Below, piece after piece: positions 22,313 to 34,019 of a stretch of 64,000 bases of DNA. Numbering within the stretch: the first letter of the stretch is position 1; each line of letters opens with the position of its first letter. The notes beneath the pieces were generated by a model. It was not told the origin of the DNA. It saw only the letters and a list, made by a program, of their open reading frames with translations, and ran no database searches. The DNA is from Mytilus trossulus (Eukaryota > Mollusca > Bivalvia > Mytilida > Mytilidae): assembly GCF_036588685.1 (NCBI RefSeq), contig NC_086374.1:23552886-23616885 (forward strand). Reading direction: 5' to 3'. The position numbers and the translations under genes are program-made.

Positions 22313-23339
22313 GTGAGTACATTTAAAGTAATGATTTTTTCCCAATAAAAAAATCTATCTGATTTATGTTTAATAACATGATAAAGGAAATATAATTTAG
22401 GTTTCGTTTATTTTACAGGGAAATTATAAAATTATAATTTTATCTATAAATGTTTCATTTCTGTCGTGTACAATTATTACATATTTGTGCATCCCCTACA
22501 AGCATTCTTTCATCCTTACTCGAAACGTAAATTCCAAAGTACGTTCTCTTAAGTTGTAATGTTTACTTTAAAAAAAAAGAGTATTGAATAGTGCCATTCA
22601 CTTTCCCTATATCATATCATTATGACCTTGTATGCGTAGTTGATACCGTGGTTTACGAATATTATTTCGTTACAATTATTTTTGAATCAACGGACTATTG
22701 GACGATAGATCAAACGACGAAAATGGATTAATGTCTATCACTTATATTTCAAGGATGCTTAAATTGGAAGTTAAGGGTGATCTTTTGAACCTGTTCGCAA
22801 ACGTGACCATCCGAATATGATTTATAACTTATTTTGTACTAACATAAGCAAAACGACGGTTGCAAAATGTAAAGCATGCTTAACCTTCCGGGGCAATTGA
22901 GACCATTCATAGTTTTACCTTGGAAAATTACAACCTGTGCAACGCTGGACATCAATTTTCAAAGTTTAAGAAAACAAGATAAATTGCTCAAAGCAATTAT
23001 TAGGTCATCTGAACCAGGCATAATTATAGAAATGCTAGCTTTCAACATCAAATCTTCTTCCTCCTTTTACATCTCTTTCAGTAAAATTTTAATTATAGCT
23101 CACTATTTGTTTTTTCTTCAGATACCAAATCAATTACTTCGATGCTCAGAAGATGTATGATCAAGTATGTAGAAGGAAGATGTGATGAAGATTCAAAACA
23201 AATTGTTTGTTCTCGGACGTGCCAAGAAGATTATTGCAATAGTAAAACAAATCTTTTGCCTGCCAGTCAGTCAAATACGGGTCACAAGTCGAAATATTCT
23301 TTACTTCTAATCTTCTTTACTGTTTTCGTTTATGTTTGA
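22172..23339 (+). CDS. Ly6/uPAR three-finger GPI-anchored protein gene C (two exons seen, span)
   Basis: The exons are 22172-22312 and 23122-23339. The phase-1 join makes YDKNTKS across the 809-bp intron. The mature domain holds ten cysteines: CYEC, ESCINS, KNCSTGFC, RRC, GRC, QIVC, RTC and EDYCN, the full set for a Ly6/uPAR three-finger fold, here using the canonical CN ending. After an NTG-containing linker the protein ends in a hydrophobic tail (LLLIFFTVFVYV), as expected for GPI attachment at the outer cell surface. The signal peptide should come from an upstream exon, which I could not find. Function and partner are unknown. Gene C is most like gene B, and the pair clearly arose by duplication. 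Confidence 0.8.
23122..23339 (+). CDS. Gene C exon 3 with GPI tail
   Basis: A TTTTTTCTTCAG acceptor ends at 23121; the stop TGA is at 23337-23339. It encodes the last five cysteines and the GPI signal. AATAAA-like signals (AAAAATAAAAAAATAAAAT) follow within 30 bases of the stop and may act in polyadenylation. Confidence 0.85.
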
Positions 23340-23436
23340 AAAATAAAAAAATAAAATTTAATTATATTAGATAAAACAATGACATGTACAGTGTATCTTA
23401 AATTACCAACAACGGGATACTATAAGAATAGCAATC

Positions 23437-24067
23437 TTAAGAGCATACGATACAGTTTTGATCCTGTATTTACAGTGTGATGAAAATTTCCATATAGGCT
23501 ATTTTTTGCCTGATTTAATCAAATAAGTAATAAAAAATATACCTCCATGTGCTACTTTTTGAGTTAAATGAGGTCGAAATTTTGTATATTTGTTCAAAAT
23601 TCGGATTTGTAGCCGTATTTTTCCTTTCGAAAGAGAAGACATAACATTTTTGTTTTAAAAGATAATCACAAATTATTTTTTTGTTAAATAATTTGTAATT
23701 TCTGTATTTTATGAGTATTCTAAAAATTAATGCATTTTTTATTCAGAAATAACTATTATTTATCAAATGGTCATGAATTTAGGAAAAAAACCGTCATTTT
23801 TTGCTATACATTTATCAAAATTAAAAAAAATGCACTATTTACAATTTTATAAAATTTGGTCCACATAATCTCCCAGAAAAATGAAACAAAATGTCGTTTT
23901 AAAAAATAGGGGTCCATGCACTCGTTTTCAAATTAAATCAGTTTGAATGATTAAAAACAGTCGAAAAATGCATCTTTTCCCGATATGTCACAGTTTGACG
24001 TCGCGAAAATAACGTTTTACCATAGTTACGTCATTACCTCCCCTGTAACTGTATCGTATGCTCTTAA
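23437..24067. mobile_element. TTAA-bounded MITE with perfect 21-bp terminal inverted repeats
   Basis: The left end is TTAAGAGCATACGATACAGT and the right end is its exact reverse complement over 21 bases, 631 bp overall. TTAA at both ends fits a piggyBac-type target duplication. There is no coding capacity. It lies about 100 bp after the gene C stop. Confidence 0.85.
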
Positions 24068-24726
24068 TGTGTTCAAATGAATTGCCCCACATATATATAT
24101 ATCACTGTAGCTTATTCTGGTATAGCTTTATTTTGTATGAAGGTACGATTGTGCCTATGAGACAATTCTCAACTTGAAACTAAATAAGGTAGAAGTTAGA
24201 ACTATGTGTTGTCTTCCAGCTTTCAACAATAAGCAAAACGCATACAGCATTGAAAGCTATAAAGGGTTCAAATGACAAGTATAAATATAGTCAACAGTCG
24301 TATACCGGTGTTCAAAAGTCATGAATCGATTGAGAAAAAAAGAAATCCAGGCTACAAACCATAAAACAATTCAAACGTTGTAACTGTCGGCCTGGGCTGA
24401 TCTGCATAAAACAACTTAAGTTAAGATATCCAATCGTAGTACCTATTTATCGTACGACGTGTAGAAAAATCCGTCCGTTCGAAACAAATCTTAACTTAAG
24501 TAGTTTTATGTATATCAACCGTCAATCGTGTACAAAACAATAAATAAAAGTTACAAGTACGATTCTGGTATATAGCAACAAACAATAACCACTTAATAAC
24601 AGGCTCCTGACTTGGGACAGGAACATATAAAATGCAGCGGAGTAAGAGGGCTCATAACCATTATCCTTACCGGAGGCAGAGGTGTAACAGCACATTATAA
24701 GAACAAACTATAACAATCAGTTGAAA

Positions 24727-25420
24727 GGAGCTTGTTGATAAATATTTGGTATCAATTTCACAAATAATATATGATGGTCTTGAAGTATAGATGATGTGTT
24801 CTGATGCTGTTTGTCATCTTAATAACGTGTTATATTATTCTTTTATTTGTCTTTATGAATATAACTGCTTTTGGTTGTCTCAATTTGACGTGGCTATTTA
24901 CCTAATCATCCCGTTGGTGTGTTATTGTTCTATGATAATTTTTGTATTCTTGTCTTTCATTTTTGCTAAAATGTTGTGTCTATATGCCTTTTTGTGATTC
25001 TTTGTCACATATGATTTGGCCCTGTCATTATACATCCGGTCATTTTGTTATTGTTCTATCATAATTTCTGTATTCTTGTCTTTTATTTTTGCTAATACGC
25101 TTTGACTATATTCTTTTTTGTGTTTCTTTCTTACATATGACGTGGCTCTGTATTTATACATCCCGTCATTTTGTTATTGTGTTCACACATCGTTGATAAT
25201 ATAAGGAATTGTATGCGACTTTTATACAAGTGAAAGGTTTAGTCAGCTATAAAACCAGGTTAAATCCACCATTTTCTATTAAGAAAATGTATGTACCAAG
25301 TCAGGAATATGACAGTTGTTATCCATTCATTTGATGTGTTTGAGCCATTTGATAAGGAATTTTCCTTTTTTTTGTTTTCCTCGGAGTTCAGTGTTTTTGT
25401 GATTTTACTTTTATTATAAT
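24727..25420 (+). mobile_element. Penelope-like 3' end fragment
   Basis: It starts TTGTTGATAAATATTTGGTA, at the coding end, and runs through TGATGGTCTTGAAGTATAGA, repeated TGTTATTGTTCTATGATAAT segments, ACATCGTTGATAATATAAGG, CAAGTCAGGAATATGACAGT and TTTTTGTGATTTTACTTTT. It is colinear with 6185-7165. Confidence 0.85.
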
Positions 25421-26328
25421 CTAATAGGTTTGGTAATCGTTGATTGTCCGCAAATTTTCAAAAAGAAGCGTTCTACCTCAGAACGCTTTTTTTAAAATCA
25501 TCCATTCAAATTATAAAATGGAGCATCATTTTAAATTGAAGACTTTAAAGTGTCTAATCAAGGATAAATGGAAACATTATCTGTTATGGAGGACCTTATT
25601 CACATTGTGAAACATGCCATTCACAACCACAGTTGCGATCTACCATTCAGTGGAGTAACACATGCGTTCAATTAAGCTTATTTCATTTAGAAATTAAGTT
25701 CATTCCCATCAGTACTTAATCTTATACATTATATAAAAAAAATACAATTACCTCACAATCGAATGTATACAGACGATAAAAACACAGATATAATATTAAA
25801 ATTACAAAAGATATCAAAAACATAATTACTTTACAATCGAATGGGGGTGATCTTATGTGCTCCGGAAGGGTTAGCAGGTCCTTCTCAACATGTGGCATCC
25901 GTTGTGTTGTTCATGTTATTACAAACCCAGTAAAAAGTCTAATTCGGTAGGTTACATTCGTGAAAAGGGCGTACATTTTCAGAATGCAGCGCCTCTGCTC
26001 TTCATACAAAATTTACTTCGGTCAACGAGCGTAAATCGCGCTATTACTGGTCTACTTTGGGAATCAGAAATATGACAGTTGTTTTTCACTTGTTCCGTTG
26101 ATTGGTAGCGTTTGATTTTGTCAGTTTCAAGGACTTCTCTTTTTTTCAAATTTGCTTTGAAAGTCGGTATTTTAGATATACTTTTTACAATTAAATCAAA
26201 GATTTGATCTATTTTTGATATATTTGATTCTTTTGAAAAAAACAACCCGTTCTACTGATGAAAATGTTATGTACTCATCAATAAATATTTGACTGTTGTT
26301 TACCTAACGTGACGTTACAAATTTCTAT

Positions 26329-26760
26329 ATGAGCGTCACTGATGAGTCTTATATAGATTAAACGCGCGTCTGGCGTACTAAATTATAATCCTGGTACTTT
26401 TTATAACTATTTACACCACTGGGTCGATGCCACTACTTTCGTCCACGAGGGTATCACCAGCCCAGTAGTCAGCACTTCGGTGTTGACATGTATATCAACT
26501 GTGTGGTAAGTATTATACATTTCTTGTTTACAAAACTTTTTTTTCGAAAAACTAAGGATTTTCTTGTTCCAGGCATAGATTACCTTAGCAGTATTTGGTA
26601 CAACTTTTTGGAATTTTGGATCCTCAATGCTCTTCAACTTGGTACTTGATTTACTTTATAACTATTTTGATATGAGAGTCACTGATGAGTCTTATGTAGA
26701 CGAAACGCGCGTCTGGTGAACTAAATTATAATCCTGGTACTTTTGATTACTATTGGTTTC
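26329..26760 (-). repeat. Dispersed repeat with GACGAAACGCGCGTCTGG core, 1.3 monomers
   Basis: A partial monomer (26329-26405) is followed by a full one to 26760. It holds the complements of the segments at 4756-5115: TACACCACTGGGTCGATGCC, AGTCAGCACTTCGGTGTTGA and ATCCTCAATGCTCTTCAACT. Confidence 0.85.
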
Positions 26761-27335
26761 GAAGAGATATGACGGCTTGGTATAGACTTTTTTTTAATTT
26801 AAAATGAAAGTCATATTTGTTAGGGGAAATGCAATATAAAACAGACCAAAAGAGTCGATACAAAAGTTTTTAACGTGCAGATAGGGTGATCATTTCATTA
26901 CTCAAGGCTTTAAATTAAATGTTCCCATCACGTTCTGACGTGGATGCATATTTATAGGGTCATTTTCAAAAAATGTAGAATTTCGGTACACCTTGTTATT
27001 ATTTTTTTATTTATTTCTAATGAAAATTTCAGTTGTAATGGTTTAAATGAAAGCTTGTCGGATTTATGATTCAGACCATTAATAATAAACACATCATACA
27101 TCTATTTTGATAAGATTAAAATGTATTTCAGTCCAATTGTTGGGGTATGTGTGTGCGTACAGTGTCAGAAAAAATACATTTCAAATGATTTTTTTTCGAT
27201 TTTCTGATCGCCTTGATATCTGCAAAAGGGACTATTGAAGAACGTTATTTATTACTCTTACAAAAAATAGCCTATTTATCAATGTATGTATCATATTATC
27301 TACAAACTAAATTCAATCAGCGTACGGGAGGTTCA

Positions 27336-28272
27336 TGTCCATCCTGTTACCGCTACTTAAATCAGCCGTTATATTGTTCTCCCTATGAATATTGAATCAG
27401 TCTGCTGATTTCAAATGTGCAAAGTAATCTTTACATTTAAAACGCCACGTTTCTTGAACGACAGTATAGAAAAAAGAAATCTCAAGATATTTTAGAGTGT
27501 ACTTTCTTCATGTCTATGCTGTTACCAACAATTTTGATTAATTACACCAACAGTATGCTTGAAAATAGTGCGATAACGTGTTGGAAACCAAATTCACAAT
27601 AGAAAACCATAATCATTTCACCAAAGGGAGTAGTTATTTCACAACAGCAATAAAAAAACCAAGAAATTTGTCTAACCTGTTACTATGATTGCTATGGTTA
27701 CAGTAACAGGATAGACAATTGTAGACAAACGCGTCGTTATTTTTTTATCTTAACAAATAGGTGCAAAACGAATGAAATAGTCGTTGTTTGAACTCATCTT
27801 AAGGTTATAACGTCTTAATCTTTCCAATTAAGCATATGCAGGTGCAATACTGATATCGATAACAGGATAGACAAAAAGGTAACAGGATAGACTTTTATTT
27901 TATAAAGTAATGATAAACGTACGTTTCTGTTACCAATGAAACAAAGAGAAAAGTAAACTAACTTAAGATGAGGGATTTACTTGATGTTGGCTTTATTTGA
28001 AAGGGTGAAAAAATGCCGAACAATATAAATTGCTATCTCAGACTTGCATTACTGGTGGGAATTTTTACAACATTTGAAAACAATATTTTTAGGCATTTTT
28101 CCGGTCAACCTGGAAAATTGGCAAATAATCTATTATTTTACAGAATGAATATATACAGAAGTTTATTCTCTTGATAACCATCTAATTGGTTTCGTAAAAC
28201 AAGCTTTACATTTGATCTTAACCTTTTCTTAATAACCCAAAATTTCTTTTGAAAATGGTAACAGGAGAGACA
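27336..28272. repeat. Recurring 14-bp motif GTAACAGGATAGAC on both strands
   Basis: Full or near copies lie at 27336-27351 (reverse), 27511-27526 (reverse), 27669-27683 (reverse), 27702-27716, 27860-27872, 27880-27892 and 28258-28272. The pair at 27669-27716 forms a hairpin with a 15-bp imperfect stem. The sequence between copies is not repeated. Confidence 0.7.
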
Positions 28273-29443
28273 CAATATTGTACCGATCAAAAAATATTTC
28301 AAGATATTCTTGAATGACATCATTTAGATTGCATCTTTTAATATGTTGTTCTTAAAGTACTGTTTGTTTTGATTTGCTTGTGTAGAGGGTTGTTTGAATA
28401 AGGAACGTTTAAAAAAATCCATTTAAAATTCGACAGTTTTTGAAACGGACCCTTTACATCATGACATCAACCACTCTTTTCATATGCTGTACTTCCGTAT
28501 GTACAGACGACTATAGTCCTGTTCGTCATAATTGATGTCATTCAATTACCGTTGAGATACTGTATCTGGCGCTAATAATTCCATATATACCGTATTAGAT
28601 CAATAGCACACTATGTTACTAATAATATCCAAATGTAGGTTGCTCATTTGGTTGGTTGCGTTCTTAACCCTTATTTGGCGATCAAGGCTCCACAGAAATT
28701 TATACATTCGTTTGAAATCTGATGTTATTATTTCTTTAACCGACAAAAATATAGAACTCTGATTTAGACTATATGGAGTATAACACAGTTCTATATTGGG
28801 GGTTCGCGGGTCTAAATCATTTATATAGGATTTCTCTATATTTTTCTATAAATTAACTTCATCTTATAGTTAATAGAAAAATAGAATAAAAGAGTGGGGT
28901 CACCGTTCATTTGCGCTCACAATCTTCCTTCGAAAGAAGCATACATTTACATGTAAAAGTGTTTTTTTTCTGTTGAAGTAATAGGAGAAATAAAGTTAAT
29001 ATCGAAATAAAAAGAAATTTATTACAGAAATCGCTCAAATTTTACAATAATTTAGTTTAAGTACAGCTTTTATGGAAATTATATTAAAAAATATAGGTCA
29101 CCGATGAGTTGAAAAAGATATTTCTATTTTAAAGCCAAAAAATGGCATTTTCCACCAAAGGGAGATAATTTGGAAGTTTTTCAATGATGTATACATTTTA
29201 AAAGTCATCTGGGGCCAACACGAAATGTTTTGAATGATTTTTGTACCATATTATAAAGTAATAAATACAAAAGGTAACAAATAGAATTTGTAATGAAAAA
29301 CAAATGTTTATTTTTTTCATAAATTTTTATACCCTCGAGCCTTCTTAATTAAACGATAGAATATTGCTCTACATGATATAATTGAAGTGCGAAATTTGAC
29401 GATAATTCAATATTTCATACAAATATGTGTAGCTCACATTATA

Positions 29444-30748
29444 TCAATGGGTGAATTTATGAATAATTGGGTGACACTTCACGATATAAAGCTTAGACTT
29501 GTCTGCACTGCCCTTTTTTCTACTAGTTCCAATCAGTAATTGATCTTCGGTCGAGTATAATGATTGTGGGAAACTTATGCCTAAAATTTCCTTGGTATTT
29601 ACATATTGAATAAGGTTTCCGCTACAGTTTATTATATGTAATGTATGGTTCTGTGCTTCGCAAATTATCAAAGTGTTATGTGTTGCAGCAATGTCCTTTG
29701 GTTTAAACTTTTGGTCTATGTTAAATATTGGATGACCGCTATAAATATTTTTGACAGTTCCTAATTTATCTAAAATAACCACCCTGCCCTCACAATCAAC
29801 ATTGAATCTGTCCAGCACAAATGTATCACCAAAGTCGTTACTAGTTATACGTATTGGGTATGTAAACAACTGGTTGTTTAAGTCATCATGTTGAACTGTG
29901 TATTCGTGAATACCATTCATCGCAAGCACAATTAATTTTCGTTCTCCTGTAGGTGGAAATGCTTGTCCTGCACTCATAGCACCAATTATGATTTTACCAT
30001 GTCTGGAAACGTGAATAGCGGTGGGTAAAAATGGAGATATATTATACCTGGAAAGTTCAATATCCTGTTGATTGCATTGAATGAGTTGGATAACACTTTT
30101 ATCCGATGCAATAAGTAGATTCCCAGTTGGCGCTGACGCTATATCAAACGCTTTAATGTTGAATGTTGAAATAATATGTAAGTGGTCTCCTTCAATTTTT
30201 ATTTTCTGTAAGATATTCAATGTTGCTCTTGCTATCCAAATTGTATTATCGAAATTAAATATCAGTCTATTTATCACAGGCAACTCGGTAGTGAATCGTT
30301 TTATAGAATCACATTGAAATTCTACTGTTACAGTATTGGAATTCGTTATTCCATAAGTAGTGTTATAAAGCAATGGAACTGACTTTTTACTTTTATATTG
30401 GCTTCTGTAAATACTACACTGGTCTTCTTTTAGTCTGCTCAATTTTTCCACATTGTTGAATTCGGACAATGGTTCCGTAGAAAAATGTGTATTTCTGTCC
30501 AAATCTTGACGGCAGCATAATGATTGTAAAAGCCAAAATATGCCAGATTGACTTTGTTGAGTCTCGTCATATTTCTTTTTAATCATGAACTCTTTCGTTT
30601 TTCTTGTAGTGTGATTCTCAGATCCTCTAATTTTAACATGAATTGTTGTTTTACATTCCCTGCACATTGATAAATCACAATTAAAACATTTGAATATAGT
30701 CTTTGATATTTTTTGGCAAAAAAAGCAAGAAGATGACATTTTGTCCAT
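29444..30748 (-). CDS. TRIM-like protein: B-box zinc finger plus NHL-like beta-propeller, intronless
   Basis: A single open frame of 434 residues starts from the ATG at 30748; a second ATG lies three codons on, and an in-frame stop lies about 11 codons upstream. Residues 8-46 form a B-box type zinc-binding module: C8-x2-C11, C21-x2-C24, C29-x2-C32, H37, H46. Residues about 130-430 look like repeated beta-propeller blades of the NHL/TRIM kind, for example GKIIIGAMSAGQAF, FVLDRFNVDCEGRVVILDK and NTLIICEAQNHTLHIINCSG. There is no RING finger before the B-box and little coiled coil, so it would not be an E3 ligase by itself. Bivalves have large families of such proteins, often intronless and linked to immunity. 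That role is inference. The intact frame argues for a functional gene. Confidence 0.8.
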   Translation of the reverse strand: MDKMSSSCFFCQKISKTIFKCFNCDLSMCRECKTTIHVKIRGSENHTTRKTKEFMIKKKYDETQQSQSGIFWLLQSLCCRQDLDRNTHFSTEPLSEFNNVEKLSRLKEDQCSIYRSQYKSKKSVPLLYNTTYGITNSNTVTVEFQCDSIKRFTTELPVINRLIFNFDNTIWIARATLNILQKIKIEGDHLHIISTFNIKAFDIASAPTGNLLIASDKSVIQLIQCNQQDIELSRYNISPFLPTAIHVSRHGKIIIGAMSAGQAFPPTGERKLIVLAMNGIHEYTVQHDDLNNQLFTYPIRITSNDFGDTFVLDRFNVDCEGRVVILDKLGTVKNIYSGHPIFNIDQKFKPKDIAATHNTLIICEAQNHTLHIINCSGNLIQYVNTKEILGISFPQSLYSTEDQLLIGTSRKKGSADKSKLYIVKCHPIIHKFTH

Positions 30749-31084
30749 AAGCCTTTGAGATATCAAAATGAACTTGTGTCATTCTCTCCATAATATAAAA
30801 ACTTGGTTCAATTTTTAGCTATTGTGTTTATTGTTTTGTTGAATAATTTAAAATCAAGTATCATAATACACATTCTTTTCTACTGATTGTTCTTGTAGAT
30901 TCGATAGATTGTAATAATAACAAATGTTTATTGTAACTTCTTTAGTGTGCCTTTTGTTATCCCAATGACCTAGATTATAAAGGGATTTCTAATATTCTTC
31001 AATCCTGGTAACTGGATATATGCCTGTAAAAAAATAAATACTTTGACGGCGAAAACAAAAAAAGGGTTTCGATCTCAATATATT

Positions 31085-31300
31085 ATAATATATATATTAC
31101 ACCGTTGGTTTTCCCGTTTGAATAGTTTCACACTAGTAATTTTTGGGCCCTTTATATCTTTTTGTTCGATGTGAGCCAAGGCTCCGTGTTGAAGGCCTTA
31201 CATTGACCTATAATGGTTTACTTTTATAAATTGTTATTTGGATGGAGGGTTGTCTCATTGGCACTCACATCACATCTTCCTATATCTATATATAGTTTAT
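31085..31300 (-). repeat. Dispersed repeat (GAGTGCCAATGAGACAACTC family), reversed
   Basis: It reads CCGTTGGTTTTCCCGTTTGA, GTTGAAGGCC, TTGACCTATAATGGTTTAC, GGATGGAGGGTTGTCTCATT and GGCACTCACATCACATCTTC, the complement order of the copy at 20283-20500. Confidence 0.85.
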
Positions 31301-31577
31301 GAGCTTGTTCAAATTCGGGAACTGTTCTTGCAGACCACTATATAACAAAAACAGCAACACTCATTATGATAATAATAATAATTATTATGTTTCTAGTAAT
31401 TTATGACTGAATGATGGCCGATTAACGTCCATTGACATGCAAATCCGCAAATCACAAATGGTCCGTCATGAAATTACTTCGTTTCGCGGTTGCGATCTTT
31501 TTCAGAATTAGGATGTTGGATGATCAAAACCACATTCGATACATAAGTCGAAGTTTTAATTTTCTGTTAAATATAAA

Positions 31578-31850
31578 AAAAGAAGATGTGGTATGATTGC
31601 CAATGAGACAACTATCCACAAAAGACCAAAATGAAACAAAAATTAACAATTATAGGTCACCGTACGGCCTTCAACAATGAGCATAAAGGCCCCGATAAGA
31701 CAATGTAAAACAATTCTAACGAGAAAACTAACGGCCTTATTTATGTAACGAAAATAAATATGTAACACATAAACAAACGACAACCACTGAATTACATGCT
31801 CCGGACTTTGGACAGGCACATATATAAATAATGTGGCGGGGTTAAATGCC
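31578..31850 (+). repeat. Dispersed repeat (GATGTGGTATGATTGCCAAT subfamily), long copy
   Basis: GATGTGGTATGATTGCCAAT is followed by GAGACAACTATCCACAAAAG, GTCACCGTACGGCCTTCAAC, GAGAAAACTAACGGCC, GACAACCACTGAATTACATG and TTGGACAGGCACATATATAA. The truncated copy at 14977-15085 belongs to the same subfamily. Confidence 0.8.
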
Positions 31851-33283
31851 TAGATTGACACATATACTCTATTTACATGAATTAAACAGTGGTCCGTCAT
31901 AACTTAAGTAGGAATGGTTCATTATTGGTCATCTTGGATTTAAGGTGAAGATGTCCATATTTGCGATGCTTATTTGATATTAAATGTGCGTCAAAACTAA
32001 TAAACTGTATACATGTATAACATTTAAAAGGTATTATTATACAAATGCTTTTGTTTTAAATTAGTTCAGTTATTGTCAACAAAGAATGTATAGGAATTGT
32101 CTAATCTAGGAAAATATTTGAAATACGCCACATAAATAAAATGTTCATGACATTCCTTTTAATAATTTATATTATGTAGTCTTGCCCCCTATTGCTCTCA
32201 AAATGTTCTGTTATGATATACATATATATATATGTAAATGATAAGCTGTATTGTTTCTTTTTTTTTAAATTTACAAACTATTAAAACTTATAATGAGATA
32301 ATTTTTATCCATTTGTCGTTTTGTCGAGATTTAGTCATTAAGTGATCCCAAAAGGACTGGTTATGTCATTTTCTAACTAATTTAGTTTTTTATGTCACTA
32401 TCTTGAGATGGAACCAGCAGCACTATTTTCAGGAGACAACAATCATTTTCTCTGTTGACATCTGATTCAATAAACCAGTATGTATGTAACATTCTTCAGT
32501 TGTCTAGGTAAAAGCATAAAAAGAAGTGGGATATGGTTGCGATATTGACATCCACGATGTCAATCTTCCGGTCATCTATAAACTCATCCACTATATCAGT
32601 ATAACTCTATAGACGACTTCACAACAAATCAAAGTAACATGTTTTCAATCGGTTGATATAGCTGGCTGAAATGGACTTCATATATTGAATTAGCAACTAT
32701 TTAGTGTGTTCTGTCTTGTTGTAAATATTGTACATAATTCATTTGTCTTCTCTATACCTATGTAATATGGTTTATTGAGAATAAAGATATATAATAATAT
32801 AACTCTTCACAACTTCAATGTTCCCACATACTCCTAGATTTATTAATCAAAATCCTGATCGTGTGATCACAGCGTGCATTTCTGGTCATCTTCTGTTGTT
32901 ACTCTTGATCTGCTGTGTTGGTGTGACAGTTCTCAGTCGTTAATATCAATATTGGATGACAATGAATAATTTTCTGTGATGATTCATGTTACTCGTCTTG
33001 TACTTCTACCCATTCTCCATTGGTGACATTTGAGTACTTGTGTAATAAATAGCACCTACCTCGTTTAATTTCGGGTGGATGTATGAAGTGCAAACGGGTC
33101 GATTTTGATGTTAACCACTAAAGGTACTTATCTCTGAAATCACAGACGATTGGAAATGTCAGACTTGTAGTGAATTGTTAATCATAATTGTCCCTTGGTA
33201 TCTTCCCTCTCTCAGATTATAATGAAGATACCAGTTTTCTTTAAAGCTGTCTTTGTATGATAACTACAAGAAGCTATGTTGAG

Positions 33284-34019
33284 TGTACGGGACGCCAAAT
33301 GGGACTCTTGTGGTTTTGTACTCAAATTCAATTTTGTACGGACAAAAGTGACTTTTGATCAACAAAATTAGTTCAGTTTAACAAAATTTGTAACATACTA
33401 CAAATTTGAAATTTTGTCATACAAAATTATCTTTCAGTGGACAAAAGTCACTTTCGTCATAACAAAATTCATTTTTGTTACACAAACTAGACTTTTATTA
33501 TCTAATTTGAAAATTAGGCGACAAAGGTCAATTTTGTATGCAAATTTGTCTAGTTTGGATTATGTGAACTAATTTGCATACAAAATCTACTTTTGTGCGA
33601 CAATTTTGTCTAACAAATGTAACAAAATTGACTTTTGTGTCTCACAAAATTGAGACAAAATTCTATTTTGTCAATTTTGTCGTCCCAAAAATGAATTCTG
33701 TCGTCACAAAAATGAATTTTGTCGTCACAAAATTGAGACAAATTCAATTTTGTCAATTTTGTCTCACAAAAATGAATTTTGTCGCACAAAATTGAATTTT
33801 GTCTTCACAAAATCGATTTGTGTGAGACAAAATTGACAACAAAAGTCAATTTTGCTCACAAAAGTCAATTTTGTCTCACACAATTGACTTTTGTGTTTTA
33901 ATTTCCGTATCAGGTAACAAAAGTCAATTTTGTATGCAAATAAGTTTATATTTGCATACCTTTTTGACAAAATTGACTTTTGTACAAAACAGCAAGAGTC
34001 CCATTCGGCGCCCCGTACA
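33284..34019. mobile_element. Foldback element filled with ACAAAATTGACTTTTGT palindromes
   Basis: Terminal inverted repeats of 38 bp (33284-33321 and 33982-34019) start TGTACGGGACGCCAAATGGG and TGTACGGGGCGCCGAATGGG respectively, with about four mismatches in total. The ~660 bp between is a dense, irregular array of ACAAAA and TTTTGT units, largely built on the palindrome-like core CAAAATTGACTTTTG. ORFs on both strands (33574-33795, 33764-34030) are translations of the array and are not genes. No clear target duplication. Confidence 0.85.

Larger units (their letters stand above)
24068..29443. other. Gene-free, repeat-rich stretch
   Basis: It contains a degenerate dispersed repeat (24130-24660), a Penelope 3' end (24727-25420), a reversed GACGCGCGTTTCGTC-family repeat (26329-26760) and a zone with a recurring GTAACAGGATAGAC motif (27336-28272). 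No supported coding exon. Confidence 0.5.
30767..33283. other. Gene-free stretch between the TRIM-like gene and the foldback element
   Basis: It holds two dispersed repeats (31085-31300 reverse, 31578-31850 forward). From 31850 to 33280 there is only AT-rich sequence with no supported ORF. The minus-strand promoter of the TRIM-like gene should lie just right of 30750, but no core element is evident. Confidence 0.5.

Noticed and set aside
25465..25491. Hairpin AGCGTTCT...AGAACGCT followed by a T run, like a rho-independent terminator
   Set aside because: The DNA is animal nuclear sequence with introns, so a bacterial terminator has no meaning; probably chance or part of a repeat.
32700..32960. 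LTR-like segment with an AATAAAG signal
   Set aside because: No second copy, no TG...CA ends, no primer-binding site and no retroelement coding sequence beside it.
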